64,000 nucleotides of DNA from Alphaproteobacteria bacterium (GTDB lineage: Bacteria; Pseudomonadota; Alphaproteobacteria; CALKHQ01). Of this stretch, positions 16,149 to 25,680 are shown piece after piece. How positions within the stretch are numbered: the stretch's first letter is position 1; every line of letters starts with the position of its first letter. The stretch spans positions 186,001 through 250,000 of the forward strand of contig JAWKYB010000006.1 in assembly GCA_041396705.1 (NCBI GenBank), given 5' to 3'. The notes beneath the pieces are model-generated. The model had not been told where the DNA came from. It ran no database searches and worked only from the letters and a program-made list of their open reading frames with translations. The position numbers and the translations under genes are program-made.

Positions 16149-16631
16149 ATGAAGAAGAACGTCCGCCTGGCCCTGGCCGCGTTGCCATTCTGCGCGTTCG
16201 CGCTGGCAACCGAAGCGCAGGCCTGCCCCGACTACAACCTGCCCGCCTCTTTCGGCGAGATCGTGCTCTACGAGAACTTCCAGCCCGATCCCTGGGTCCG
16301 CAACATCACCGCCGGCGGCCGCTATTCGCTGGCCGGCTGCTTCGGCGATTCGCGCTACACCGGCTCGGTCGCGGCCAAGCCCGACTTCGCGTTCCAGTAC
16401 ACCACCTCGGGCACCTACAACCTGACCATCATGGTGCAGTCCGGCTACGACACCATGCTGCTGATCAACGACCCCAACGGCCAGTGGTGGTTCGACGACG
16501 ACAGCGGCGGCGGCATGAACCCCGCCATCACCTTCACCAATCCGCAGTCGGGCGTGTACGACATCTGGATCGGCTCCTATGACGGCGGCCGCGGCCTGCC
16601 CGGCCAGCTGATGATCAGCGAGCGCTATTGA
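16149..16631 (+). CDS. Secreted protein with pre-peptidase C-terminal (PPC)-like beta domain
   Basis: A 160-residue exported protein with a signal peptide of about 25 residues ending at AQA-CPDY. The mature part is all beta: YNLTIMVQSGYDTMLLINDPNGQWWFDDDSGG, then SGVYDIWIGSYDG, which matches the PPC/DUF-type jelly-roll seen in secreted proteases and in stand-alone form. No protease residues are present. It is preceded by an AT-rich stretch with a direct repeat ATTAAGT (about 16073 and 16082) that may contain its promoter. The function is unknown. Confidence 0.65.
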   Translation: MKKNVRLALAALPFCAFALATEAQACPDYNLPASFGEIVLYENFQPDPWVRNITAGGRYSLAGCFGDSRYTGSVAAKPDFAFQYTTSGTYNLTIMVQSGYDTMLLINDPNGQWWFDDDSGGGMNPAITFTNPQSGVYDIWIGSYDGGRGLPGQLMISERY

Positions 16632-16641
16632 TCCGCCGACA

Positions 16642-16666
16642 GCCGGCGCGCAACCGGCGCGCCGGC
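16642..16666. terminator. Bidirectional terminator hairpin
   Basis: A perfect 10-bp stem (GCCGGCGCGC/GCGCGCCGGC) with a 5-base loop lies exactly between the convergent stops of the PPC-like gene and the enolase-superfamily gene. Confidence 0.6.
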
Positions 16667-16668
16667 CC

Positions 16669-17868
16669 CTATTCAGGCCGCGACCACCGCACCGAGGCAT
16701 CCGGCCGCGCGGCGATGTCCGGCAGCAGGTCGAGGCCGAGTCCGGGTCCCTCCGGCGGCGCGATCCGGCCGTCGGCCACAGGCGGCAGCGCGGTGACGAT
16801 CTCGCGATACCAGCCGGTGTAGAACGCGCGCACCGATTCCTGGATCGACGCGTTCGGCGCGTTGCACGACAGGTGGCAGCTCGCCGCCAGCACCACCGGA
16901 CCGGTGCAGTCGTGCGGCGCAACCGGCAGGTGCCAGGCCTCGGCCATGGTTGCGATCTTTTTCGCCTCCGACAGACCGCCGCACCAGCTCAGGTCCAGCA
17001 TGCAGATGCCGAGCGCGCCGGTCTCCAGCAGGTCGCGGAAGGCGGCGCGCCCGCCCAGCGTCTCCGACGCGCACAGCGGCGCCCGGCTCGCCGACGCATA
17101 GGCCTTCAGCGAGGCGAGGCTGTCCATCCGGATCGGGTCCTCGTGCCAGTAGGTGTCGAACTCCTCCAGCGCGCGGGCGATGCGGATCGCGGTCGGCAGG
17201 TTCCACAGCGAATGGAACTCGACCATGATGTCCATGCGGTCGCCGACGGCATCGCGGATCAGCGCGAACGGCTTCAGCGCCGTGTTCAGGTCGTCCGACG
17301 AGATCCACTGGCCGCCGGTCGACTCCGCCGCGATGTCGAACGGCCAGATCTTCATGCCGGTGATGCCCTGCTCCAGCAGCGACAGCGCCAGTTCGTCGGC
17401 GCGGTAGAGGAAGCCGTCGAGGTCCTCGTACGGCCCCTCCGCCTCGCCCAGCCCCCAGTTCGCCACCTTCTGCAGGCGGGTGTCGCGGATGTAGCGATAG
17501 CCGGCGCAGGTGTTGTAGGTGCGGATGTCCGGCCGGGTCCGCCCACCGAGCAGCTGGACCACCGGCTGGCCGGTCGCCTTGCCCCACAGGTCCCACAGCG
17601 CGATGTCGACCGCCGAGGCCGCCCGCGTTTCCACTCCGGTGGCGCGGAAGCCGATATAGGGCACCAGCTTGCGGGCGATCAGGTCGATGGCGAAGGCGTC
17701 CTCGCCCAGCACCAGCGGTGCCACGATCTCGTGCAGATAGGCCTCGACCGCGCCGGCGGCCATGAAGGTCTCGCCCAGGCCGTAGAGCCCGTCCTCGCCG
17801 TGAACCCGCACCCAGACCAGATTGGGAAACTCGCCGAGCCGCACCGTCTCTAGCGCCGTGATCTTCAT
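16669..17868 (-). CDS. Mandelate racemase/muconate lactonizing enzyme family protein
   Basis: A 399-residue enolase-superfamily enzyme that abstracts a proton next to a carboxylate, usually to dehydrate or isomerise a sugar acid. Visible are the capping domain (residues 1-125), KIWPFD in the barrel, three metal ligands in VEFHS, YWHEDP and ASETLGG, and a general-base His in VAPHDCTGP. The pattern is closest to acid-sugar dehydratases. It follows the SDR gene by 27 bases, so both probably serve one sugar-acid pathway. The start at ATG 17868 has GGGAC upstream. The substrate is not determinable. Confidence 0.85.
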   Translation of the reverse strand: MKITALETVRLGEFPNLVWVRVHGEDGLYGLGETFMAAGAVEAYLHEIVAPLVLGEDAFAIDLIARKLVPYIGFRATGVETRAASAVDIALWDLWGKATGQPVVQLLGGRTRPDIRTYNTCAGYRYIRDTRLQKVANWGLGEAEGPYEDLDGFLYRADELALSLLEQGITGMKIWPFDIAAESTGGQWISSDDLNTALKPFALIRDAVGDRMDIMVEFHSLWNLPTAIRIARALEEFDTYWHEDPIRMDSLASLKAYASASRAPLCASETLGGRAAFRDLLETGALGICMLDLSWCGGLSEAKKIATMAEAWHLPVAPHDCTGPVVLAASCHLSCNAPNASIQESVRAFYTGWYREIVTALPPVADGRIAPPEGPGLGLDLLPDIAARPDASVRWSRPE

Positions 17869-17895
17869 GATGCCGTCCCGCTTGCCAGCTTCCAT

Positions 17896-18660
17896 TCAGT
17901 GCATCCACCAGCCGCCGTCGACCGACAGGTTCTGGCCGGTGATGAACCGGGCCTTGTCGGAGACCAGGAACAGGATGGCGTTGGCGATGTCCTCCGCGCT
18001 GCCGCGGTACTTCAGCGACTGGTGGTCGAGCAGGAACTGGCGGTAGGTCTCCAGCTGGTCGGCCCACACCTCCTCTTCCATCGGCGTCGGGATGGCGCCG
18101 GGGCTGACCGCGTTGACCCGGATGTTGAACGGGCCGAGCTCGCGCGCCAGCGCGCGGGTGAAGGTCAGCATCGCGCCCTTGCTGGTGACGTAGGCGGTGA
18201 AGTCGGTCCAGCCGCCGTTCATGGTGATCGAGCAGATGTTGACGATCTGGCCCCAGCCCTTGCGCTTCATCGACGGCACCGTCGCCATCGCGATCGCCAC
18301 CGCCGCGGTCGCGTTGATCGCCTGGGTCTTGCGGTAGAGGTCGAGGTCGTAGCCGTCGATCGGGTCCGACGGGTTGATCGCGGCATTGTTGACAACGATG
18401 TCATAGCCGCCGACATCGGCATCCAGCGCGGCCACCCGCGCCTTCAGGCCGTCGGAATCCGCCAGGTCGAACGGCTCGTAGCGCGGCGCCGGCACGCCAG
18501 CGGGCAGGCGCGCGGCGATGGCCGCCGCGGTCGCCGCGCCATCGGGCTTGACGTCGATCAACGTCACCGCGGCGCCGGCGCGCGCCAGTCCCTCGACCTG
18601 GGCCACGCCCAGCCCGCCGACGGCGCCGGTGACCAGCGCGTTGCGCCCCTTGTGCTCCAT
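17896..18660 (-). CDS. SDR family NAD(P)-dependent oxidoreductase
   Basis: A 254-residue classical short-chain dehydrogenase. It has the TGAVGGLG nucleotide-binding motif at residues 11-18, NNAAIN, the catalytic Ser in CSITMNG, Tyr and Lys in AYVTSKGA, and a C-terminal GQNLSVDGGWWMH. The start at 18660 follows GGGGGGAATGCACC. The neighbour is an enolase-superfamily dehydratase, so oxidation of a sugar, sugar acid or polyol is the likely role. It is unrelated to the CHASE2 kinase gene upstream, 41 bases away on the same strand. Confidence 0.9.
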   Translation of the reverse strand: MEHKGRNALVTGAVGGLGVAQVEGLARAGAAVTLIDVKPDGAATAAAIAARLPAGVPAPRYEPFDLADSDGLKARVAALDADVGGYDIVVNNAAINPSDPIDGYDLDLYRKTQAINATAAVAIAMATVPSMKRKGWGQIVNICSITMNGGWTDFTAYVTSKGAMLTFTRALARELGPFNIRVNAVSPGAIPTPMEEEVWADQLETYRQFLLDHQSLKYRGSAEDIANAILFLVSDKARFITGQNLSVDGGWWMH

Positions 18661-18701
18661 GGTGCATTCCCCCCTCGTTCGGCCGCCCGCGACGGCCATT
18701 C

Positions 18702-21371
18702 TCAACGCGTTCGAAAGCGGATGGCAATCGGCTGCGTCGGTTTCGGCTCGACCGGGTCGGACCCCGGCCAGCGCAGCCGCCCGGCCGGGAACCAGACCTC
18801 GACCGTCGTGCCGCGCTGCGGCGCGCTGGAGATGCTGAGCCGACCGCCCTGCTTCTCGGTCGCCAGCTTGGCCAGGGTCAGGCCGACGCCGACGCCGCCA
18901 TGCCGACGCGTCATGTTGTCGCCGGAATATTCGAGCATCAGCACGGCGCGGTCCTGCTCCAGCGGCGACATGCCGATGCCGTTGTCGGTGACCTCGAGGG
19001 TCAGGCCGCGCTCGCGGTCGACCGCCGCGGTGACGGCGACCGCGCCGCCCGAAGCGGTGAACTTCACCGCGTTCGACAGCAGGCTGGCCAGGATCTGCCG
19101 CATCAGGCCGCTGTCGCCGCAGAACAGCGCCTTCTCGTCGTCGACGGTCCAGCTCAGGTCGACATGGCCGGCACGGGCCTGCGGCTGCATCGCGTCGCAG
19201 CACTCGCGCACCAGCGGGCCGATCGGGAAGGCGTTGTCGTGGCCGACCGGGTCGCGCGCGTCGAGGCGGACCACCTCCAGGATCGAATCGATCAGCGCCA
19301 GCAGTTGCGCGCCGCTGGCACGGATGTCGCGGACATAGCTGCGATAGCGGTGGTCGCCCAGCGCACCGAACGGTTCCTCGTTCATCAACTCGGCAAAGCC
19401 GATGACGGCGTTCAGCGGCGTGCGCAGCTCGTGGCTCATCATCATCAGGAATTCGCTCTTGGCCGCGCTGGCCCGTTCCGCCGTCGCCCGTGCGGCACGC
19501 GCGTCGCGGGTCTGCTGGGTCAGGTCGTCGGCCATGCGCCGCAGGTCCTCGGCCTGGGTCTCGATGCGGCGCTGGGCGGCGCGGCGCGCGGTGACGTCGC
19601 GCAGCACCAGCACAACGGTGCCGTCGGGATCGTCGCGCAGCGGGGTCGCGGTCACTTCGAGCAGGATCTCTCGGGTCGTGTCGGCGTCCATCGCGACCAG
19701 GTCGACCGTGCCCGGCTCGGCCGCCAGCGCCGGCACGAAGCCGGCCTGGCCGAGCGGCCCCGCCTCGGCGGCCCGATGCAGCAGGCTGTTGATGTCCGCT
19801 CCGAGCTTCAGCGCGTCGCCCAGCACCGGCAGCGCCGCGGCTGCACGGTTGGCGAACAGGAGGCGACCGGTGCGGTCGACCGCGACCACCGCGTCGAAGG
19901 TGGCGTCGACCAGCCGGTGGATGAACGTGTCCGCCTCGGCCAGCGCGCGGCGCGCCAGCTCACGCCCGCGCTCGACCTCCCGGGCCCGCCAATAGCCGGC
20001 GATGGCCGCGAAGATCAGGGCGGACAGGATCGGGAAGGTGGGATCGAGCAGGATGTCGCCGGCGGCGAGCGCGACCACGGCCGCGCCGGCGAGCAGCACG
20101 GCGGCGGCGACGCCCATGATCGCCGTGCGCAGGGCGTCGTGCAGCGACATGCGGTAGAGGAAGGCAAGCCCCAGCACCAGCGCGGCCAAGCCCTCCAGCC
20201 AGGGCGCATAGCCGGGCCGGTACAGCGGGTCGCCCGCCAGCACCATGGCGGCGCCGTCGGCCAGCACCTCGACGCCGGCGCGCACGTTGCCGCCGGCGGC
20301 GGTCACCTGGTCGTTGAGACCGAGCGCGGTCGAGCCGATCAGGACGACGTGGCCGGCCAGCCGGTCCTCCGGCACCAGCCCGGCCAGCAGGTCGCCGGCG
20401 GCGATGCGGTCGGCGATCGGCGCCCCGTCGGCGGTGGCGCGCAGCCAGATCGCCCCGCTGGCGTCGGTCCGGATCAGCCGGTCGCCGATGCGCACGCCGG
20501 CGATGCCGAATACCGGGTCGGTGACGACGGTGGCCGCGTCGGCGCCGAGGCCGAGCCGGGCCAATTCCAGCACCAGCCCCGGCTGCAGGTTGCCGCCCGC
20601 CCGCGCGACCAGCGGCAGGCGGCGGACCACGCCATCGCCGTCGACGAAATTGGTCAGGAAGCCGCGCCCGGTCGCCGCCACCTCGATGGCGGAGATGTTG
20701 CCGACCACGCCGTCGGCCTGCAGCAGCCAGGGCATCGGCGACGGTCCCTCGGTCGCCAGCGATGGCGGCAGCACCAGCCCAGCCGCCTCGCCCGTCGGCA
20801 GCGACCGGTCGCGGCTGCGCACCAGCGCACTCGCCAGCACCACCGGCGCGTCGGCCGCCGCGATGGCATCGGTCAGCGCGGCGTCGGGATCGATCAGCCT
20901 CGCGGTCAGCGCGTCGCGGTCCGCCGGCGGCACGGCGAAGCGGGCGACCAGGTCCTCCGGGCTCAGGCGGTCGCGCTCTGGGAACAGGATGTCGAAGCCG
21001 ATCACCCGGGCGCCGGCGCGATCCAGTTCCGCCACTAGATGCGCGATCCGGTCGCGCGGCCACGGCCACTGGCCATGGGCGGCGAGGCTGCGCTCGTCGA
21101 TGTCGAGGATGACGACCGCGCCGCCGGCATCGTGCGGCTCGGCGGCTGCCAGCCGCTGCATCACGTCGAAGCCTGCCATGCGCAGGCGGGCGATCGGCGT
21201 CGCGTCCAGCGCACGCGCAACCAGCAGGCCGGCCAGCAGCAGCAGCGCCAGCGCGATCACCAGCGAGGCGCGCGAGCGGCCGCCGCCGGCCGCGACCGCC
21301 GGCGCACCCAGGCTGCCCACATGCGGCGCGGGTTGCATGCCCTGCGGGCCGATCGGACTCGGTGGCTGCAT
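18702..21371 (-). CDS. CHASE2 domain sensor histidine kinase
   Basis: An 889-residue membrane sensor. A first membrane helix (residues about 36-55) precedes an extracytoplasmic CHASE2 domain (to about 390, containing FDVMQRLAAAEPHD and GFDILFPERDR). It is followed by three membrane helices (about 395-470), a PAS-like domain (about 480-600), a coiled coil, HisKA with the phospho-accepting His near residue 646 (MSHELRTPLN), and HATPase_c with N-box NAVKFT (near 766) and DNGIGM. No receiver domain is attached and no response regulator is adjacent. It is the third gene of a FecR-OmpA-CHASE2 run, a context that points to sensing of envelope state. Confidence 0.9.
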   Translation of the reverse strand: MQPPSPIGPQGMQPAPHVGSLGAPAVAAGGGRSRASLVIALALLLLAGLLVARALDATPIARLRMAGFDVMQRLAAAEPHDAGGAVVILDIDERSLAAHGQWPWPRDRIAHLVAELDRAGARVIGFDILFPERDRLSPEDLVARFAVPPADRDALTARLIDPDAALTDAIAAADAPVVLASALVRSRDRSLPTGEAAGLVLPPSLATEGPSPMPWLLQADGVVGNISAIEVAATGRGFLTNFVDGDGVVRRLPLVARAGGNLQPGLVLELARLGLGADAATVVTDPVFGIAGVRIGDRLIRTDASGAIWLRATADGAPIADRIAAGDLLAGLVPEDRLAGHVVLIGSTALGLNDQVTAAGGNVRAGVEVLADGAAMVLAGDPLYRPGYAPWLEGLAALVLGLAFLYRMSLHDALRTAIMGVAAAVLLAGAAVVALAAGDILLDPTFPILSALIFAAIAGYWRAREVERGRELARRALAEADTFIHRLVDATFDAVVAVDRTGRLLFANRAAAALPVLGDALKLGADINSLLHRAAEAGPLGQAGFVPALAAEPGTVDLVAMDADTTREILLEVTATPLRDDPDGTVVLVLRDVTARRAAQRRIETQAEDLRRMADDLTQQTRDARAARATAERASAAKSEFLMMMSHELRTPLNAVIGFAELMNEEPFGALGDHRYRSYVRDIRASGAQLLALIDSILEVVRLDARDPVGHDNAFPIGPLVRECCDAMQPQARAGHVDLSWTVDDEKALFCGDSGLMRQILASLLSNAVKFTASGGAVAVTAAVDRERGLTLEVTDNGIGMSPLEQDRAVLMLEYSGDNMTRRHGGVGVGLTLAKLATEKQGGRLSISSAPQRGTTVEVWFPAGRLRWPGSDPVEPKPTQPIAIRFRTR

Positions 21372-21430
21372 CGCGTTCCCTTAGCGCCGGTCGAGGCGCG
21401 CGGCGAGACGATCCATGACGCCCGTTCGCG

Positions 21431-22501
21431 TCACCGCACCGTCACGACGACCCGGCGGTTGCGCGGCTCGTCCGTCTCGTCGGGCGTCGGCACCAGCGGG
21501 TTGCTCTCGCCCAGGGAAAACACATCGATCGAGGCCTCCGGCAGGCCGGCCCCGACCAGCGTGTCGCGAACCTGGATCGCCCGGCGCAGCGACAGGCGCG
21601 CGTTCACCGCCGGCGATCCGACCGTGTCGGTATGGCCGACCACCCGCACGCTGACCACCGGCCGGCCGAGGGCGAAGGCGACGATGCCGTCGACCTGGGC
21701 CGCCGATTCGTCGGTCAGCGTCGCCGTTCCCGGCAGGAAGTACAGAATGGTGTCCACCGGGTCGTCCGGCTGTGCCGCGATGGCGTCGCCGAACAGCGTT
21801 TCGACGGTCGTGGGCTTCAGCGGCACCGGCGGCTGCGGCGGCGCCGCGTCCGCCTGGGCCTGGGTCGCGGTCAGCGGCTGGTCGATGACTGCGGCGCCGG
21901 CATCGGTGGCGAACTCGATGGCGGTCTGCTGCGCGCCGTCGGACGGCAGCAGCATCGCCACCACACCGCCGGTGGCCGCCTTCGCGCGGGCCAGCGCCGC
22001 GTCGAACGCGCTGCGGCAGCCGTCGATGTCGTCCGTCTGGAAGGCCTCTTCCTGCTGCTCCATCCAGCAGTCGAACGCGGTCTGCGCCTCTGCCGAATCG
22101 GCCGGGGCGAATTCGGCCCCGCCCCGGTTGAGGACGTCGACCAGCGCCTCGCGGCCGGCGGCGATGTCGGCGACCGCATCGTCGGGCACGTTCCAGTCGG
22201 CCACCAGTTCCGGCGCCACCGCCTCGCCGCGCAGCACCGCCTGCGCCTTGCCGAAATAGAAGTCGGCATCGATCCAGTCCGCCTGGGCGGTCTCGGACTC
22301 GGCAAGGGCCAGATAGCCGGTGTAGAGCGCCTGGTCGAAGGCACCGCCGGCAACGGTGCTCTGACGCGCCGTCTCGATGTCCTGCGGGCTGGTGCAGCCG
22401 ACCGCGAGCCCGACAAGCCCCAGCGCCGTCAGGCGCACGGGCCAGCGGCACGACCGCAGCGCTGTCGCACGGGAAACAGGCTTCGACCGGTGAGGCGGCA
22501 T
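21431..22501 (-). CDS. OmpA family lipoprotein
   Basis: A 356-residue lipoprotein with lipobox LAVGCTSPQ. The middle part is acidic and helical with no known domain. The C-terminal OmpA peptidoglycan-binding domain (about 240-356) includes VRVVGHTDTVGSP and the motif LSLRRAIQVRDTL. It is expected in the outer membrane, gripping peptidoglycan. It starts 31 bases after the FecR gene and ends 59 bases before the CHASE2 kinase gene, so the three are likely one operon. ATG 22501 is preferred; a GTG nine bases upstream is possible. Confidence 0.8.
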   Translation of the reverse strand: MPPHRSKPVSRATALRSCRWPVRLTALGLVGLAVGCTSPQDIETARQSTVAGGAFDQALYTGYLALAESETAQADWIDADFYFGKAQAVLRGEAVAPELVADWNVPDDAVADIAAGREALVDVLNRGGAEFAPADSAEAQTAFDCWMEQQEEAFQTDDIDGCRSAFDAALARAKAATGGVVAMLLPSDGAQQTAIEFATDAGAAVIDQPLTATQAQADAAPPQPPVPLKPTTVETLFGDAIAAQPDDPVDTILYFLPGTATLTDESAAQVDGIVAFALGRPVVSVRVVGHTDTVGSPAVNARLSLRRAIQVRDTLVGAGLPEASIDVFSLGESNPLVPTPDETDEPRNRRVVVTVR

Positions 22502-22532
22502 GGGGGGCACCTGCGCGACTGGCTGCTCTGGA

Positions 22533-23054
22533 TCAGCTGACGTTGACGGCGAATTTCGTACCGCGGATGCCGATCACGCCGAACGGGGTCTCGAACTCGA
22601 CATTCTCCGGTGCGATCTTGCCGATCTCGCCCGTGGTCACGACCATCGAGCCGTTGATGATCCGCCCGCCCATCGAGAAGTTCTGGCTGACCGGATCGAG
22701 CACGAAGCCGGTCAACTCGAACACCGACGACGGGCCCAGCGACAGCAGCGAGTTGTCCTTCAGCGTCACGCCGAGCGCGCTGTCGGCCATGGTCTCCAGC
22801 CGGTCGCCGACGAAGATCGGCGCGCCCAGGTCGAGCGCGACCGCCGTGCCGTTGCGCACAGCCGTGACGGCGCCGGAGATCTTGACGACCACGCCGACGC
22901 TGCCTTCCTGGGCCTGGGCCGGTGCGATCCGTCCCAGGCCGATCACAACCAGGGCGACCAGCAGGATCGCGCTGACGGCATGGCCGAGGCGCAATGACAG
23001 GCATCCGCGGCTCGGGTTCAGCGCACCGACCGTAGCCCCGAGGATCAGGTTCAT
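22533..23054 (-). CDS. FecR domain-containing protein
   Basis: A 173-residue exported protein. Residues 20-48 form a hydrophobic signal or anchor, followed by a FecR-type beta domain (GAVTAVRNGTAVALDLGAPI, DRLETMADSALGVTLKDNS, ending FGVIGIRGTKFAV). In FecR/anti-sigma systems this domain senses signals, but here there is no sigma factor; it is paired with an OmpA lipoprotein and a CHASE2 kinase. GGGGAG precedes the ATG. It may act as the periplasmic input of that kinase (inference). Confidence 0.85.
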   Translation of the reverse strand: MNLILGATVGALNPSRGCLSLRLGHAVSAILLVALVVIGLGRIAPAQAQEGSVGVVVKISGAVTAVRNGTAVALDLGAPIFVGDRLETMADSALGVTLKDNSLLSLGPSSVFELTGFVLDPVSQNFSMGGRIINGSMVVTTGEIGKIAPENVEFETPFGVIGIRGTKFAVNVS

Positions 23055-23337
23055 AGCGTGCTCCCCAAATACCGGAAGGCTCGGGCTTCGGCGACGAGTG
23101 CGCCCGCGACAGATATCGCTTCACCGGAGTGTCGGGCGAAGGACCGCGGCGCCATCCCGACGGATGTATGAATTCTTGTTTGCGATCAGAGATTAAGTGA
23201 CACGCCCTGTCAACGCCAGTCAAAATCGGACCGCGACGAGCGTATTACAAACGGATTTCGGGCAAATACCGCCCTTTCCCGCCGCCGGCACCGTCGTTCC
23301 GGGGTGAATTCCGTTCGCGCCCGGCGCGCCCCAGCGC

Positions 23338-24246
23338 TTAACCGGCGAACACGCCCTGCGGCAGCCCCCTGACCCCGGGGTCGTAGGCGAACAGCCCGCC
23401 GGCCAGCGGCTGTGCCGCACGTTCGCCGGCGTCCATGCCGTAGGTCACGGTGGTGATGTAGAGCGTGTCGAGGTCGGGCCCGCCGAAGGCGGCGCTGGTC
23501 ACCCGGCTGCACGGCAGCTCCACCACCCGGTCGATGCTGCCGTCGGGCGCAAAGCGGATGACGCAGCCGCCGTCCCACCGGCAATTCCACAGGAATCCCT
23601 CGCAGTCGATGGTCGAGCCGTCGGGATGGCCGCGATCGGCCAGGTCCGGACGGTCCTGCATCGCGAACGGGCGACGGTCGGCCACGGTGCCGGCCGCCGG
23701 GTCGAAGTCGTAGGCGTAGATGCCGGCAAGCGTGTCCGCGAAATAGAAGGTTCGGTCGTCGGCGGTCCAGGCAAAGGTGTTGGAGATGCCGATCCCGGTC
23801 GCCATCGCGCGCCAGCTGCCGTCCGGGTCGACCCGGTAGAGCGCGCCGGTGCTGCCCTCCATCTCGATCGGACCGCCGTCCTCGGCCAGGTTGTTCGACA
23901 TGGTGCCGTACCAGAACCGGCCCTGGCGGTCGCAGCCGCCGTCGTTCGAGCGGTTGCGCGGCCGATCGGCCTCCGGTGCGACGAAGGGACGAAGCGTGCC
24001 GGAGGCCGGGTCGAAGAACGCCAGTCCGTGCAGCTCGGCGACGATCAGCCCGCCGGCGCGCCGCGGCGCCAGCGCGGTCACCATGTTCGGCACCGGCCAG
24101 ACCGCGTGGCCGTCCGCGGCGGACCAGCGGTGCAGCCGGCGCGACGGGATGTCGGTCCAGTACAGGCACTGGTCGCGTGCGTCCCAGCACGGCCCCTCGC
24201 CGAGCCAGCAGCCCGCTTCCAGGATGCATTCCGGTTTCTGCGCCAT
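23338..24246 (-). CDS. SMP-30/gluconolactonase (LRE) family protein
   Basis: A 302-residue six-bladed beta-propeller lactonase. The metal-binding Glu is in GEGPCW near residue 17, SNDGGCD near 104 supplies the Asn, and DGSTIDCEGFLW supplies another Asp. Such enzymes hydrolyse sugar lactones to aldonic acids using a divalent metal. It is a cytoplasmic protein without a signal peptide. A GntR regulator gene is just upstream on the same strand, 57 bases away, so the regulator may control it. It matches the sugar-acid theme of the neighbouring SDR and enolase-superfamily genes. Confidence 0.9.
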   Translation of the reverse strand: MAQKPECILEAGCWLGEGPCWDARDQCLYWTDIPSRRLHRWSAADGHAVWPVPNMVTALAPRRAGGLIVAELHGLAFFDPASGTLRPFVAPEADRPRNRSNDGGCDRQGRFWYGTMSNNLAEDGGPIEMEGSTGALYRVDPDGSWRAMATGIGISNTFAWTADDRTFYFADTLAGIYAYDFDPAAGTVADRRPFAMQDRPDLADRGHPDGSTIDCEGFLWNCRWDGGCVIRFAPDGSIDRVVELPCSRVTSAAFGGPDLDTLYITTVTYGMDAGERAAQPLAGGLFAYDPGVRGLPQGVFAG

Positions 24247-24303
24247 CGTCCTCTCCGCTCGCGCCGCACCGTCCGCGTCCGATGCGGGCGGCGGCCGTGA
24301 CGG

Positions 24304-25032
24304 CTACCACCTGCCGTTCGCGCCTATGCTCCATTCGCGCAAAGCGGGGCTCGCGGCAAGAGCCTCGACGATCTCGGCCCACCCGAGCAGCAGGTGCGCC
24401 AGCGCATCGACGGCGCGCCGCGCGTTGCCCGCCGCCAGCGCCTGGGCCAGGGCGGCATAGCCGGGTGCGATCCGCTCCAGCGGCAACCCGGCGTAGCGGA
24501 AGCCAACGACCGCGAGCCGGCAGGTCTGCGCGCACAGCGGGGCGACCGCCCGCGCCGCCACCTGCTGGCGCGCGGCGCAGCCGACCAGCAGATTCAGAGT
24601 CTGGATCGTCTGCAGCAGCACGTCGATATCGCCGTCGCGGACGCTGTCGCCGAACGCGGCGGCCATGGCGGCGAACTGCCGCCCTTCGGCCGGGCTGCGC
24701 GCGCTCGCCGCCCGCGCGACCAGCAGACGCTCCAGCAAGCCGCTGACCTCCAGCACCTGCTGCATCTGGTCGAAGTCCAGCCGCGTCACCACGTGGCTGC
24801 GGCCCGGCCCCGGCTCGACCAGCCGGGCATAACGCGCCCGCAGCAGCGCCTCGCGCGCCGGCGTGCGGCCGATGTCCAGCCGTGCCATCACCTGCGATTC
24901 CGTGATCATCTCGCCCGGCTTCAGGTCCAGCGTCACGATCAGATGCTGCAGTTGGTCGAAGGCGCGATCCGCCAGCGTGGCGGCGCCGGCGACCGGCGAA
25001 CATGTCCGTAGGTCCGGGCTCAGATAATTCAT
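24304..25032 (-). CDS. GntR family transcriptional regulator (FCD type)
   Basis: A 242-residue regulator with a winged helix-turn-helix in residues 20-85 (ADRAFDQLQHLIVTLDLKPG, SQVMARLDIGRTPAREALLR) and an FCD-type helical ligand domain behind it. GntR/FCD proteins bind small acids such as sugar acids or lactate. The metal-binding His/Asp set of FCD domains is not clearly conserved. It is followed by an SMP-30 lactonase, which fits regulation of a sugar-lactone pathway. The ATG at 25032 has GGGGCGATTGGATC upstream. Confidence 0.85.
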   Translation of the reverse strand: MNYLSPDLRTCSPVAGAATLADRAFDQLQHLIVTLDLKPGEMITESQVMARLDIGRTPAREALLRARYARLVEPGPGRSHVVTRLDFDQMQQVLEVSGLLERLLVARAASARSPAEGRQFAAMAAAFGDSVRDGDIDVLLQTIQTLNLLVGCAARQQVAARAVAPLCAQTCRLAVVGFRYAGLPLERIAPGYAALAQALAAGNARRAVDALAHLLLGWAEIVEALAASPALREWSIGANGRW

Positions 25033-25308
25033 GATCCAATCGCCCCTGCTCGCAATTGCTGTGGCCCGGGCCAGGCGGCGTGACCATCCGAGGCGGGAAC
25101 GGCGCAACCGGGTCCGGAATGCGCCCCGCCTAATAGAGCTTGTAGTCAAAAATCGTTGATCGACCGGTCGGGCGCGGACCGGCCCTTTCTATCTATCCGT
25201 AAGTCCGCCCCAAGGCCAGCGACGACTTGCAGCCGCAACGCTCCGCGGTCGACGGCGGATGGACGGGCCGGCCCGGCGCGGGCGACGATGCCCGCGCCGG
25301 ATCTGCGA

Positions 25309-25680
25309 TCAGAAGGTGACCAGTTGCTCCTGGCCCTGCTCGCCGGCGACGTCGACCGAGATCGTCCTGGTTTCGCCATGAAACGATGCGTCGATGCGAT
25401 AGGTCCCGGCCGGCAGGTCGACCAGCAGCCACGGGCCCGGACAGGTGACGTCGACCAGCACGCCGCCGTCGCCGTCCTCGATCACGGTGGCCACGTCGGC
25501 AAGGAAATGGCCGTCGGGCTCGGCGAACACGATCTTCAGGCTATGCTGCATCGCATCGGCCTCGGCGCGCGATTCCTCGCCGACGCCGGCGCACAGATAG
25601 GATGTCGGCGACTGGGCCGTGGCGGCATGGGCGGCCAGCGCGGTCGCGGCGCCGGCGACCAGAGGAGTCAGAATTCGCAT
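25309..25680 (-). CDS. Exported hypothetical protein with carboxypeptidase-regulatory-like beta domain
   Basis: A 123-residue protein with a 22-residue signal peptide (AAHAATAQS). The mature part is a small beta-sandwich: a short cysteine pair, then VDLPAGTYRIDASFHGETRTISVDV, the pattern seen in transthyretin-like/carboxypeptidase regulatory domains. A ribosome site GGAGAG precedes the ATG. It stands alone; the 276 bases upstream (25033-25308) hold no gene. It is likely periplasmic, with no recognised ligand. Confidence 0.6.
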   Translation of the reverse strand: MRILTPLVAGAATALAAHAATAQSPTSYLCAGVGEESRAEADAMQHSLKIVFAEPDGHFLADVATVIEDGDGGVLVDVTCPGPWLLVDLPAGTYRIDASFHGETRTISVDVAGEQGQEQLVTF

